Source of the DNA: Halorussus lipolyticus
GTDB lineage: Archaea; Halobacteriota; Halobacteria; Halobacteriales; Haladaptataceae
DNA length: 64,000 bases
Direction: 5' to 3'
Assembly (NCBI RefSeq): GCF_029338375.1
Contig: NZ_CP119804.1
Location: forward strand, 930,001 to 994,000
Each line of letters begins with the position of its first letter. Position 1 is the stretch's first letter. The notes beneath the pieces are model-generated. The model had not been told where the DNA came from and searched no databases. It was given only the letters and a program-made list of their open reading frames with translations. Of the stretch, positions 40,968 to 48,779 are shown piece after piece. A program made the position numbers and the translations under genes.

Positions 40968-43373
40968 ATGGACATCGATACCACGCGACGGGCACTCGTC
41001 GCCGCCATCGTCGGCGGCGGGGCGATCGGCGGGTCGCTCTCGCCGGTTCGGGGCTACCTGAACCGGTTCGCCCCGCTGTCGGGGTCGGCGTGGCGGGACG
41101 CGACCGACCGGACGAATCGCCGGGTTCAGAGTCCCTACGGCGAGGCCACGGTCCGGTACGACGACCACGGGACCGCACACATCGAAACCGAGGAGTCCGG
41201 CGAGGACGCCGAGCGCGCGCTCTACTTCGCAGTCGGATACGCCCAAGCGGCCGACCGACTCTTTCAGATGGACCTCCAGCGCCGGGTAATGGCCGGGGAA
41301 CTCTCGGAAGTGGTTGGCGAGGCGGCCCTCGACTCCGACGAGTTCCACGTCAGGATGGACTTCGCGGGCGGTGCCGAGGCGAATCTGGAACTGCTGGAGG
41401 ACACCCCGACCGGGAAAGCGACCGAGGCCTTCGCGGAGGGCGTCAACGCCTGCCGGGACAGCGAGGCCCTACCCCTCGAATTCGGCCTGCTGGACTACGA
41501 ACCCGACCCGTGGACCCCTGCCGATACGATGCTGATGGAGCAACAGATTTCGTGGGGGCTGACCGGGAGTTTCTGGACGCTCCGCCGGGAGTTGCTGGCC
41601 GAAAAGTTCGACGCGGAGACCGTCGAGGAACTCTACCCCTTCCGGATGGACCACGACGCGCCAATCGTGCGGGACGACGATGGCGATTCGGAAGCCGCGA
41701 GTCGCCGAACCGCCGGTCCCTCCGGCGGGTTCGCTGGCGATTCGTCCAACCTCCTCGATTGGCTTTCGGCTTTCGAGTCGCCGCCCGGCGTCGGGTCGAA
41801 CAGTTGGGTGGTCTCGGGCGACCGGACCTCCTCGGGGTCGCCCATCGTGGCCAACGACCCCCACCTCACGCTGATGGCCCCGCCGGTCTGGTACGAGATG
41901 AACCTCCAGACAGACGACGTGAGCGTTCGGGGCGTGACCTTCCCCGGCGTCCCGTTCGTCGTCATCGGCGAGAACGATGCTGGCGCGTGGGGGTTCACCA
42001 ACTCCGGGGCCGACGTTATCGACTTCTACAGCTACGAGACCGACGATTCGGGCGACCGGTATCGCTACGACGACGAGTGGCGGGCGTTCGAGACCGAGGA
42101 GCACACGATTCGAGTCGCGGACGCCGAGGACCGAACCGTCACGGTCCGGAAGACGGTCCACGGGCCGCTCCTCGAACGCGAGGGCCAGCAGGTCGGCGTC
42201 TCGTGGACCGGCCACACCGCGACCCGGACCTCGCTGGCGATTCACGAGTACAGCAAGTCCGGGGGCGTGGAGGACTTCCTCGATTCGACCGAGAAGATGG
42301 ACCTGCCGACTCAGAACGTCGTCTACGCCGACCGGGAGGGCAACACGCTCTACTACGTGACGGGGAAGATTCCGATTCGGACAGTAGACGGGGAAGAAAT
42401 CTGGGGCACCCGCGTCTTCGACGGGTCGGCGGGCGAGGCCGAGTGGGAGGGCTTCGAACCCTTCGGCGTCTCGTCGTGGGAGGGGTTCGTCCCCTTCGAG
42501 GAGAAGCCTCACGTCCGGAATCCCGACTATCTGGGCACCGCGAACCAGCGCATCGAGGACGACCCGGACCACTACATCGGCGAACAGTACAGCACGCCCT
42601 ACCGGGGCCAGCGCCTCTACGAACTGCTGGACGAGCGCGCGGCCTCCGACGAACCGATGGACGCCCAGTTCATGCGCAGACTCCAGCGCGACGCCAAGTC
42701 GGCCCGCGCAGAGCAGGTGGTGGGCGAACTCGTCGCGGCCGCGGAAGGCGACGAGGGCCTCGGCCAAGCGGTCGAGACGCTCCGAAACTGGGACTACCGG
42801 ATGGTACGGGACTCGCGGGCCGCACTCATCTTCGTCCGGTGGTTCGACCAGTTCCGCCGGGAGACGTTCGCCGACGAGTTCGAAAAGCGGGACCTCGGCG
42901 AGGAGTACTACCCGAACGACTGGGTGCTGGCGACCCTGCCAGACGATAGCCGGTGGTTCGGCGACGAGGGCCGCGAGGCGGTGATGGTCCGGGCGCTCCG
43001 GCAGACGCTCGAAGATGTCGACGAGGGCGCGACCTACGGCGACTACAACACCACCGCGGCCATCACCCACCCCTTCGACCAGTCCTTCCTCAACTACCCC
43101 GAGTACCCCACCGACGGGTCGGCCTACACCCTGAACAACTACCGGAAGGAGTCGGCGGTGGGGAGCAGTTGGCGGATGATTTGCCCGATGGCCGACCGCG
43201 AGCAGTCGATTGGCATCCTGCCGGGGGGCAACTCCGGGGAGTACTTCTCGGACCACTACGACGACCAACTTCGACTGTGGGCCGACGGCAAGTACAAGTC
43301 GATGCGTCGGGAGATTCGGGGCGAGACCGCCATCGAGTTCGAGCGCGACGACTCGGGAGGTGACGACCGGTGA
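40968..43373 (+). CDS. Penicillin acylase family N-terminal-nucleophile amidohydrolase
   Basis: 801 residues, as expected for the single-chain precursor. The N-terminus (TTRRALVAAIVGGGAIGG) has twin arginines before a hydrophobic stretch, a possible Tat signal/anchor. The alpha part includes RALYFAVGYAQAADRLFQMD. Self-cleavage would expose S277 in G276-S277-N-S-W-V-V-S-G, the beta-subunit nucleophile. Oxyanion and Asn/Arg regions follow (ANDPHLTL, TFPGVPFVVIGEND, AWGFTNSGAD). Family members cleave amide bonds of penicillins, acyl-homoserine lactones or other N-acyl compounds; the natural substrate here is unknown. The next gene starts with a GTGA overlap. Confidence 0.9.
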   Translation: MDIDTTRRALVAAIVGGGAIGGSLSPVRGYLNRFAPLSGSAWRDATDRTNRRVQSPYGEATVRYDDHGTAHIETEESGEDAERALYFAVGYAQAADRLFQMDLQRRVMAGELSEVVGEAALDSDEFHVRMDFAGGAEANLELLEDTPTGKATEAFAEGVNACRDSEALPLEFGLLDYEPDPWTPADTMLMEQQISWGLTGSFWTLRRELLAEKFDAETVEELYPFRMDHDAPIVRDDDGDSEAASRRTAGPSGGFAGDSSNLLDWLSAFESPPGVGSNSWVVSGDRTSSGSPIVANDPHLTLMAPPVWYEMNLQTDDVSVRGVTFPGVPFVVIGENDAGAWGFTNSGADVIDFYSYETDDSGDRYRYDDEWRAFETEEHTIRVADAEDRTVTVRKTVHGPLLEREGQQVGVSWTGHTATRTSLAIHEYSKSGGVEDFLDSTEKMDLPTQNVVYADREGNTLYYVTGKIPIRTVDGEEIWGTRVFDGSAGEAEWEGFEPFGVSSWEGFVPFEEKPHVRNPDYLGTANQRIEDDPDHYIGEQYSTPYRGQRLYELLDERAASDEPMDAQFMRRLQRDAKSARAEQVVGELVAAAEGDEGLGQAVETLRNWDYRMVRDSRAALIFVRWFDQFRRETFADEFEKRDLGEEYYPNDWVLATLPDDSRWFGDEGREAVMVRALRQTLEDVDEGATYGDYNTTAAITHPFDQSFLNYPEYPTDGSAYTLNNYRKESAVGSSWRMICPMADREQSIGILPGGNSGEYFSDHYDDQLRLWADGKYKSMRREIRGETAIEFERDDSGGDDR

Positions 43374-43798
43374 GCGAGATTCAGGGAGACGGCGCGGCGG
43401 GTCGGCGAGGAGACGACGGCCCGACAGGACGACAACGGGACGCCGACCCCGGCGCGATTGCGACCGCGCTGGCCGAAATCCGGGGCGACGCCAGAGCGCG
43501 GTGGGCCGCGCTCCTCGCCGGGGCGGTCGTCGGACTCGCCGTAGCGTGGGTTCACTGGTACGGGTTCCTGTTCGGCGGCGCGCTGGTCGGACTGGCGTCG
43601 AAGGACCTCAAGCGGGCGCTGGCGGCCGGTGTCGGGTTCGGCTTGCTGGCGTGGGGAGTGTTCGTCGGGTTGGTTGCGACGACTGGGGGGTTAGTGGGCG
43701 TCGTGCAGTACGCCGAGATGGGGAGACTCCTCTATCTGAGCGCCGGGATTCCGGTCGGCTTGTCTGCGCTCGGGTCGCTGATTCGCGGTGTGGTCTGA
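43370..43798 (+). CDS. Small membrane protein coupled to the acylase gene
   Basis: 142 residues, GTG start overlapping the acylase stop codon (GTGA). A charged N-terminal about 40 residues is followed by about four hydrophobic helices with short loops (WAALLAGAVVGLAVAWVHWY, GFLFGGALVGLASKDLKRAL, and two more). I do not recognise the family. The coupling suggests a function with the acylase, perhaps as membrane anchor or transporter partner. Confidence 0.72.
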   Translation: MSEIQGDGAAGRRGDDGPTGRQRDADPGAIATALAEIRGDARARWAALLAGAVVGLAVAWVHWYGFLFGGALVGLASKDLKRALAAGVGFGLLAWGVFVGLVATTGGLVGVVQYAEMGRLLYLSAGIPVGLSALGSLIRGVV

Positions 43799-43953
43799 AC
43801 CCAAGCAATTAAAACAATCATCTAGAGAATCAATAGATGTTTCAAGGCAAGGATATTATTTGCTTGAGTTGCAAGTACCGGGACTACCTCGACGGAGCGG
43901 GCTACTGCTGAAGCCACGGAAACCGCGACCGCACCGCTACCGCGAACCTCACA

Positions 43954-44038
43954 CCTCCCCAACCTCGCGGCCACGCGAGGTGGCCGCGTCCCTCGCGCGG
44001 TTGGCGCGACCACTTCGGGTCGCGCCAGCGCGCGCCGG
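43954..44038 (-). repeat. Structured intergenic repeat, copy B
   Basis: On the minus strand it begins with the same 18-nt block as copy A (44038 down to 44021). A 9-bp hairpin with a 6-nt loop overlaps it (44003-44011 with 44018-44026). CGCGCGAGGGA (43999-43989), a second 9-bp hairpin (43966-43974 with 43980-43988) and GGTTGGGGAGG (43964-43954) follow. The first hairpin is GGCGCGACC/GGTCGCGCC here and GGCGCGGCG/CGCCGCGCC in copy A, a compensatory change that keeps the stem. Confidence 0.65.
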
Positions 44039-44073
44039 TTCGGGAATCGAAACGCGCGAACGTTGAAGTAGGA

Positions 44074-44092
44074 GGCCGGGACCAACCCGGCC
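44074..44092. repeat. Perfect 7-bp hairpin
   Basis: GGCCGGG-ACCAA-CCCGGCC in the metE 3' region. It could be part of the metE transcript end or of a larger structured RNA. Confidence 0.4.
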
Positions 44093-44108
44093 CGTGACCT
44101 GAGAACTG

Positions 44109-44149
44109 CCCCGAGGAGTCAAGGCGGGAGCGCGGCGCGCTCCTCGGGG
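44109..44149. repeat. Perfect 10-bp inverted repeat downstream of metE
   Basis: CCCCGAGGAG and CTCCTCGGGG enclose 21 nt. It lies 83-123 nt after the metE-like stop codon. Confidence 0.45.
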
Positions 44150-44231
44150 AAATCAGTCTCACGCGCCGCCTGTCAGCCACTCCGGCGAGCGCCGTCAGCG
44201 GTCGCTTCGCGGCGCGACTCGGGGTCGGAGG

Positions 44232-45299
44232 TCAGTCGTCGGCGGTCACGGCCGACCGCTCGACCTCGATTTCCCCGGCGTCTAGCTCCTGTTCGACCTC
44301 TCGGGCGGCGGTCACGAGGTTCGCCATCTTCTCGTAGGCAACCTCGCGGGGCAGGAGCTTTAGCCCGCAGTCCGGACTCACCGTCAACTGTTCGGGCGGG
44401 ACCACTTCGAGGCCCTTCTGGATGTTGTCCTTGATTTGTTCGACCGACTCCACCTCGGCGACGTGGGCGTCCACCACGCCGAGCGCGAGGTCCGCGGTGA
44501 ACTCGGGGTCTTTGAACACGTCCAACTGGTCGTAGTCGCCGTTGGCGAGTTCGAGGTCGAACTCGTCCACCGGGAACTCCAGAACCTCGGGATAGATGCG
44601 CGAGTAGTCGCCGTAACAGACGTGGAGGCCGATGCGCACGTCCTCGGGAATCCCGTCCGCGATGCGCTCCAGACAGTCGCCGACGATGGCGTGGTCGTCG
44701 GGCGTCGTCGCCAGCGCGGGTTCGTCGATTTGGACGTAGCGAGCGCCCGCTTCGACCAGTCGCTCGACCTCCTCGTTCACGAGGTCCGCGAGGTCGTGGG
44801 CCAGCGACTCGGTGTCGTCGTAGGCCTCGTTGAACGACCAGTTGGCCAGCGTGTACGGGCCGGTAATCGGCACCTTGACCGGTCGGTCCGAGACGCTCGC
44901 GGTGAATTCGTACTCGTCTACCAGCCACGTCTCGTCGTACTCCACGTCCGAGACTACCGAGGGCTTGTCGAAGGTGTTGTGGCCCCACACCTTGACCGGA
45001 CCGTTGAACTCGTAGCCCTCGATTCGGTGGGCGAAGTACTCGACCATCTCGTTGCGCCGCATCTCGCCGTCTACCACCACGTCGAGGCCAGCGCGCTCGT
45101 GTTCGTCGGTGATGAGGCGCGAGGCGTCGTCCTTGGCTTCCTGCCACTCCTCGTCGCCGAAGTCGGCCTCGTCGTCCTCGTAGAGGTCGCGGGCGCGGTC
45201 CACCCACTTGGGTTTGGGGTAGCTTCCCACGACGGTCGTCAGCAGGAAGTGGTCGTTCGGGTGATTCTCGGGTCGGAACTGGTCTCGGTTCTGGCTCAT
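44232..45299 (-). CDS. metE: Methionine synthase, MetE C-terminal type (catalytic, zinc)
   Basis: 355 residues, TIM-barrel of the cobalamin-independent methionine synthase type without the large N-terminal MetE domain. The zinc ligands are H226 and C228 (GLHVCYGDYS), E250 and C311 (VSPDCGLKLL). Spacing C228-E250 (22) and C228-C311 (83) equals that of E. coli MetE (C643, E665, C726). FLLTTVVGSYPKP at the start and QIDEPAL are also family features. It methylates homocysteine; archaeal short forms may take the methyl from a corrinoid or folate-like donor. It is the second gene after a paralogue, overlapping by 4 nt. Confidence 0.92.
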   Translation of the reverse strand: MSQNRDQFRPENHPNDHFLLTTVVGSYPKPKWVDRARDLYEDDEADFGDEEWQEAKDDASRLITDEHERAGLDVVVDGEMRRNEMVEYFAHRIEGYEFNGPVKVWGHNTFDKPSVVSDVEYDETWLVDEYEFTASVSDRPVKVPITGPYTLANWSFNEAYDDTESLAHDLADLVNEEVERLVEAGARYVQIDEPALATTPDDHAIVGDCLERIADGIPEDVRIGLHVCYGDYSRIYPEVLEFPVDEFDLELANGDYDQLDVFKDPEFTADLALGVVDAHVAEVESVEQIKDNIQKGLEVVPPEQLTVSPDCGLKLLPREVAYEKMANLVTAAREVEQELDAGEIEVERSAVTADD

Positions 45300-46309
45300 G
45301 CTTTCACCTCCGCGATGTCGGTTGCTTCGCCCAGCGCGGCGAGTTTCTCTCGGAACGTCGAGTACGGCAGGTAGAACGACTCGGTGTTCGGCGTCAGGTA
45401 GAGCGTCTCGAACTCGGCCGCAGGCGTGTTCTCCTCCAGCCAATCGGCGCGCTCGGCGATGGTCTCGGGGTCCTCGACCAGCGTGTTCTGGCCGTCCACG
45501 ACGCCCGCCGCGATGGAGTCCTTGGTGCCGTACTCGTTGATGTTGTAGAGGTTGTCCTCGGAGTTCGACACGAAGTCGTAGCCCAGCGCGTCGAAGTCGG
45601 CGTCCAGCAGATGGGCGTGGACCTTCTCGTCCAGCGCGCCCCAGTAGGTCTGGACCACCACGTCGGTCCCGTCACCGACTGCACCGGCCACGGTATCGAC
45701 CGCTTCGCTGGCGCGCTCGTCCTCGTCGTCCTCGTCGCTCGGCGGGTTCTCGACCAGCGAGGGTTCGAGGAGGAACAGCGTTTCGACTTCGGGAAAGGCT
45801 TCGGCCTCGCCCGCGAGGAAGTCGGCGATAGCGTCCAAGAAGTCGGCCTCGTCGCCATAGTGTTCGTCGGTGGCGAGGTCCGAAAGCGAGTAGGGACCGG
45901 GGAGGACCGCCTGCAGTTCGTCGGCGTCCACGAACTCGCTCGCGGACTCCAACTCGCCAGCGATGTCACCGTCGAAAGTCAGGTCGCCGGTCACTACCGG
46001 GTCCCGGTAGAAGTTGTTGTTGTCGTAGTACCGGACGATGCCGCGGGTCTCCACCGCGTCGTGGACCGCGAGGGGATGGGCGAGCATGTCGTCCCAGCGG
46101 AGTTGCCCCTCCACGGTGCGGTCGAGTCCGGCGTCCTGCTGTCGGGAGATGACCTCCTCTCTGGCGCGGTCGTAGACCGCGACGACCTCCTCGTCCTCGT
46201 CGCCGTCGATGAGGTCGTGCTTCTGATGGCCTTTCAGGTCGGCCAAGTCGTCTTTGGCCCAGTCCGGTAGCGGGAATACGCCCGGCGTAGTTGCGACGCG
46301 CTCTGTCAT
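45296..46309 (-). CDS. MetE-like paralogue lacking zinc ligands
   Basis: 337 residues, the same TIM-barrel family as the next gene (VVQTYWGALDEKVHAHLLDA, YLTPNTESFYLPYSTFREKL, LPGPYSLSDL). No cysteine occurs anywhere, and the HVC motif is replaced by QTYW, so it cannot bind the catalytic zinc in the usual way. It may bind the methyl donor or form a heterodimer with the catalytic subunit. It is first in the operon with its own TATA box; the ATGA overlap with the second gene supports equal production. Confidence 0.85.
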   Translation of the reverse strand: MTERVATTPGVFPLPDWAKDDLADLKGHQKHDLIDGDEDEEVVAVYDRAREEVISRQQDAGLDRTVEGQLRWDDMLAHPLAVHDAVETRGIVRYYDNNNFYRDPVVTGDLTFDGDIAGELESASEFVDADELQAVLPGPYSLSDLATDEHYGDEADFLDAIADFLAGEAEAFPEVETLFLLEPSLVENPPSDEDDEDERASEAVDTVAGAVGDGTDVVVQTYWGALDEKVHAHLLDADFDALGYDFVSNSEDNLYNINEYGTKDSIAAGVVDGQNTLVEDPETIAERADWLEENTPAAEFETLYLTPNTESFYLPYSTFREKLAALGEATDIAEVKA

Positions 46310-46335
46310 GTACCACGTCCTACGAAATGCTGGTG

Positions 46336-46347
46336 CTTAATATTTTC
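46336..46347 (-). promoter_or_regulatory. TATA box of the metE operon
   Basis: The minus strand reads GAAAATATTAAG, 27-38 nt before the ATG at 46309, giving a near-leaderless message without room for a riboswitch. Confidence 0.5.
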
Positions 46348-46431
46348 CTCTCGGGAAATTACCTTCGGACATAGTGTAGTGATAGCACACCACGCAGATC
46401 GGTGACTAATTTACTTCAGTTGTCACCGTGA

Positions 46432-46995
46432 ATGCGTTCTATGGAACGACTCACCTCGACGGTCGTCGCCGCCTTCCTCCTCGGTCTCGTCGTGGGCGCT
46501 GTCGGGGGATTCGCGTTCGGCGGTCAACTCGGCCTACTGGACCCCGGCCCGACGAACTCCGGCCCGAATCCCGAATCGCCGCCGTACTCGCTGAGCAAGT
46601 CCGGCGGTTGCCTCGACGTTCGGCCCCACGCCGGATGGGTCCACGAGGTCGCGGTCGGCGACTCCTTTGCGGTCACGCTGAACGCCACCGTGGTCCACGA
46701 CCGAGGAGCAACCGTTTCGACAAACGTGAGTCGCGTCGCCCCCGGAGCCTACCGAATCGACCTCCGGACTGTCTCGTCGGAGACCGTCGAATCAGACGCG
46801 AACAGAACGAAATCCCCACCGGAGGACTGCCGCGTAGCGACCGACCTTCGACTCGGCGCGAGTCTGCCGACCGACTACCGTGAGGTCGAGGTCGCACTCG
46901 ACGGGCGAACGCTCCTGACGGTCGAAAACGAGGACACCGCGCCGGACCTCTACCAGTTGCCCAACCCGGTGAATGCGACGGTCTCAGCGAACTAG
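46432..46995 (+). CDS. Membrane-anchored exported hypothetical protein
   Basis: 187 residues. One N-terminal hydrophobic segment (STVVAAFLLGLVVGAVGGFAFG, about 8-30) is followed by a Pro/Gly/Ser-rich linker and a beta-rich extracellular domain. N-x-S/T sequons are visible (for example LNATVV, TNVSRV). C60 and C132 could form a disulfide. An ATG three codons in (46441) is an alternative start. A TATA-like CTAATTTAC lies about 20-30 nt upstream. I do not recognise the family. Its end overlaps the convergent methyltransferase gene by 12 nt. Confidence 0.75.
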   Translation: MRSMERLTSTVVAAFLLGLVVGAVGGFAFGGQLGLLDPGPTNSGPNPESPPYSLSKSGGCLDVRPHAGWVHEVAVGDSFAVTLNATVVHDRGATVSTNVSRVAPGAYRIDLRTVSSETVESDANRTKSPPEDCRVATDLRLGASLPTDYREVEVALDGRTLLTVENEDTAPDLYQLPNPVNATVSAN

Positions 46996-47595
46996 TTTGA
47001 GGACCGTCAGCGTCTCGAAGGGGAAGGACTCGTCCTGAAGTGCGACCGCCGAGAAGCCCTCGGCCTCCGCGAGTCCGACGACCTCCTCGACGCCCGTGAG
47101 ACTGCTGACCAGCAGGTAGACCGCGCCGTCGGGCGCGAGGGGTCGGCCGACCGATTCGAGAAATGGCTCGATGACCGCGCGGCCGTCCTCGCCGCCCGAG
47201 AGGGCGACTTCCATCCAGTCGTCGCGCTCGTCGTCGGGGTCGGTCGGGAGGTAGGGCGCGTTGAAAAGCACCGCGTCGAAGGCGTCGTCGCGGAAGGGTT
47301 CCAGCAGGTCGGCCCGAACACTTTCGACGCCGCGCTCGCTGGCCTGCCGGCAGGCGTGGGGATTCAGGTCCGACCCCAGCACTCGCAGGCCGGTCTCGTC
47401 GGCCACCGTCTCGGCGACGTAGCCCGACCCGGTGCCGACCTCAAGCGCGAGGAAGTCGTCTGCGGGGTCGTCGGCGCGGTCGTCGGTCGGGAGAGATTGC
47501 AGGTCGGCGACCGCGGCCTCCGCGAGGAGGTTCGAATCCTCGGCGGGTTGGTACACTTCGGTCTCGGCGTCTCGGCGGTCGGCGAGGTCGGTCAT
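46984..47595 (-). CDS. HemK2/MTQ2-type protein glutamine methyltransferase
   Basis: 203 residues, a Rossmann methyltransferase. The SAM motif is ALEVGTGSGYVAE, followed by LGSDLNPHAC. The substrate motif is NAPYLPTD, the archaeal/eukaryotic variant of NPPY. Start VYQPAEDSNLLAEA matches the family (xxPAEDTxLL). It modifies the GGQ glutamine of the release factor aRF1, usually together with Trm112. It is the last gene of ksgA-mscS-hemK2, with ATGA overlaps at both junctions. Confidence 0.9.
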   Translation of the reverse strand: MTDLADRRDAETEVYQPAEDSNLLAEAAVADLQSLPTDDRADDPADDFLALEVGTGSGYVAETVADETGLRVLGSDLNPHACRQASERGVESVRADLLEPFRDDAFDAVLFNAPYLPTDPDDERDDWMEVALSGGEDGRAVIEPFLESVGRPLAPDGAVYLLVSSLTGVEEVVGLAEAEGFSAVALQDESFPFETLTVLKLVR

Positions 47596-48779
47596 TCGGT
47601 CTCGTCGGTGTCTCCGGGTTCGACGCCCTTTTCGTCGTCGGTTCCGCCGTCGGTCGTCGGTTCCGGTGAGATTGGGGCCTCGGCTTCACTGGCGACGCGG
47701 AATCCGCCGGACTCCTCGCGGCCGGTGAGTTCGCGCTGGGGATACGGAATCTTGATGCCCTCGGCGTCGAAGGTCTCTTTGACCGACCCGATGATAGCGG
47801 TGCGAGCGCGCCACTGCCGGCGGGCGCTGGGTTTGTCTATCCAGCACCGCAGACCGAGCGTGACCGCCGAATCGCCGAACTCCTTGAGGACCACTTTGGG
47901 GGTGGGCACCGTCAGCACCTCGTCACAGTCCTTCATCGTCTCCTTGGCGAGTTCGGCCGCTCGGTCCACGTCGGTCTCGTAATCGACGCCGACATCGACC
48001 TCGATTCGAAGGCGGCCTTTCCGACTCTTGTTGACGATTTTCTCGCCGCTCACGATGTCGTTGGGAATCATCACGTACTCGCCGGCGAACGTCTGGATTC
48101 GGGTGTTGACGATGGAGATGTCGGTCACGATGCCCTCCTCGTCATCGATTTTCACCCAATCGCCGATTTCGAAGGGCCGGGAGAACATCAGGACGAATCC
48201 GGCCAGTAGCGCGCCGAGGGTCTGGCGGGCGGCCATACCGACCACGATACCGAGGAACCCGGCCCCGACCAGCAGGCCGCTGAGGTTCACGTCCCAGAGG
48301 CCGAGGATGATGGCCACCGCCGAGACGTAGACGGTGAGTTGCGAGACTCGGTAGACGATTTCGCTCTGGTGCTGGCTGATGGTGTCGTGGCCATCGACGA
48401 ACCGGTCGATTGCCTTCTTGACGAACCCGGTGACGATGTACGCACCGGCGACGACGGCCAGCGCGAACAGCACCCGGAAGCCCTTGCCGACCGTCGCGTT
48501 GATTTGGTCCAAGGCCTTGGCGGCGTTCGTCCCCTTCCCCCAGAGGACCAGCAGACTGACCGTCGCCACGAACAAGACGCCCGAAAATCCGACGAGGAGC
48601 GCCACGTCGCCGACCCGATGGGGGAGTCGTCGCTGGACTTTCGGGCGGACGTACCGCCCGCCGAAGATGGCGACTGCGACGCCGACGAGGATGGCAACCG
48701 TCGCGGCCACCTGCTCGGTCGTGGTGAAGGTCGTCAGTCGGTCGATGACCGCGAAGAACCCGGTCAGCAGGTCGCTCAC
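47592..48779 (-). CDS. mscS: Small-conductance mechanosensitive channel (MscS family)
   Basis: 395 residues. Several N-terminal helices precede the pore helix region (LLVGAGFLGIVVGMAARQTL) and the beta-domain with PFEIGDWVKIDDEEGIVTDI and VMIPNDIVSGEKIVNKS. A C-terminal mixed domain and an acidic, low-complexity tail (EAPISPEPTTDGGTDDE) follow. It releases solutes upon osmotic downshock. It lies between ksgA and hemK2 with 4-nt overlaps on both sides. Confidence 0.92.
   Translation of the reverse strand: MSDLLTGFFAVIDRLTTFTTTEQVAATVAILVGVAVAIFGGRYVRPKVQRRLPHRVGDVALLVGFSGVLFVATVSLLVLWGKGTNAAKALDQINATVGKGFRVLFALAVVAGAYIVTGFVKKAIDRFVDGHDTISQHQSEIVYRVSQLTVYVSAVAIILGLWDVNLSGLLVGAGFLGIVVGMAARQTLGALLAGFVLMFSRPFEIGDWVKIDDEEGIVTDISIVNTRIQTFAGEYVMIPNDIVSGEKIVNKSRKGRLRIEVDVGVDYETDVDRAAELAKETMKDCDEVLTVPTPKVVLKEFGDSAVTLGLRCWIDKPSARRQWRARTAIIGSVKETFDAEGIKIPYPQRELTGREESGGFRVASEAEAPISPEPTTDGGTDDEKGVEPGDTDETE

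Larger units (their letters stand above)
43799..44231. other. Convergent intergenic region rich in hairpins
   Basis: 433 bp between convergent genes with no convincing ORF. It contains repeat copy B and two further perfect hairpins (44074-44092 and 44109-44149). I compared it with SRP RNA, RNase P RNA and tRNA and saw none of their diagnostic motifs. Confidence 0.55.

Noticed and set aside
43799-44231. Possible RNase P RNA, SRP RNA or tRNA in the hairpin-rich region
   Set aside because: No RNase P core motifs, no SRP helix 8 tetraloop pattern and no tRNA T-arm/acceptor pairing could be found.
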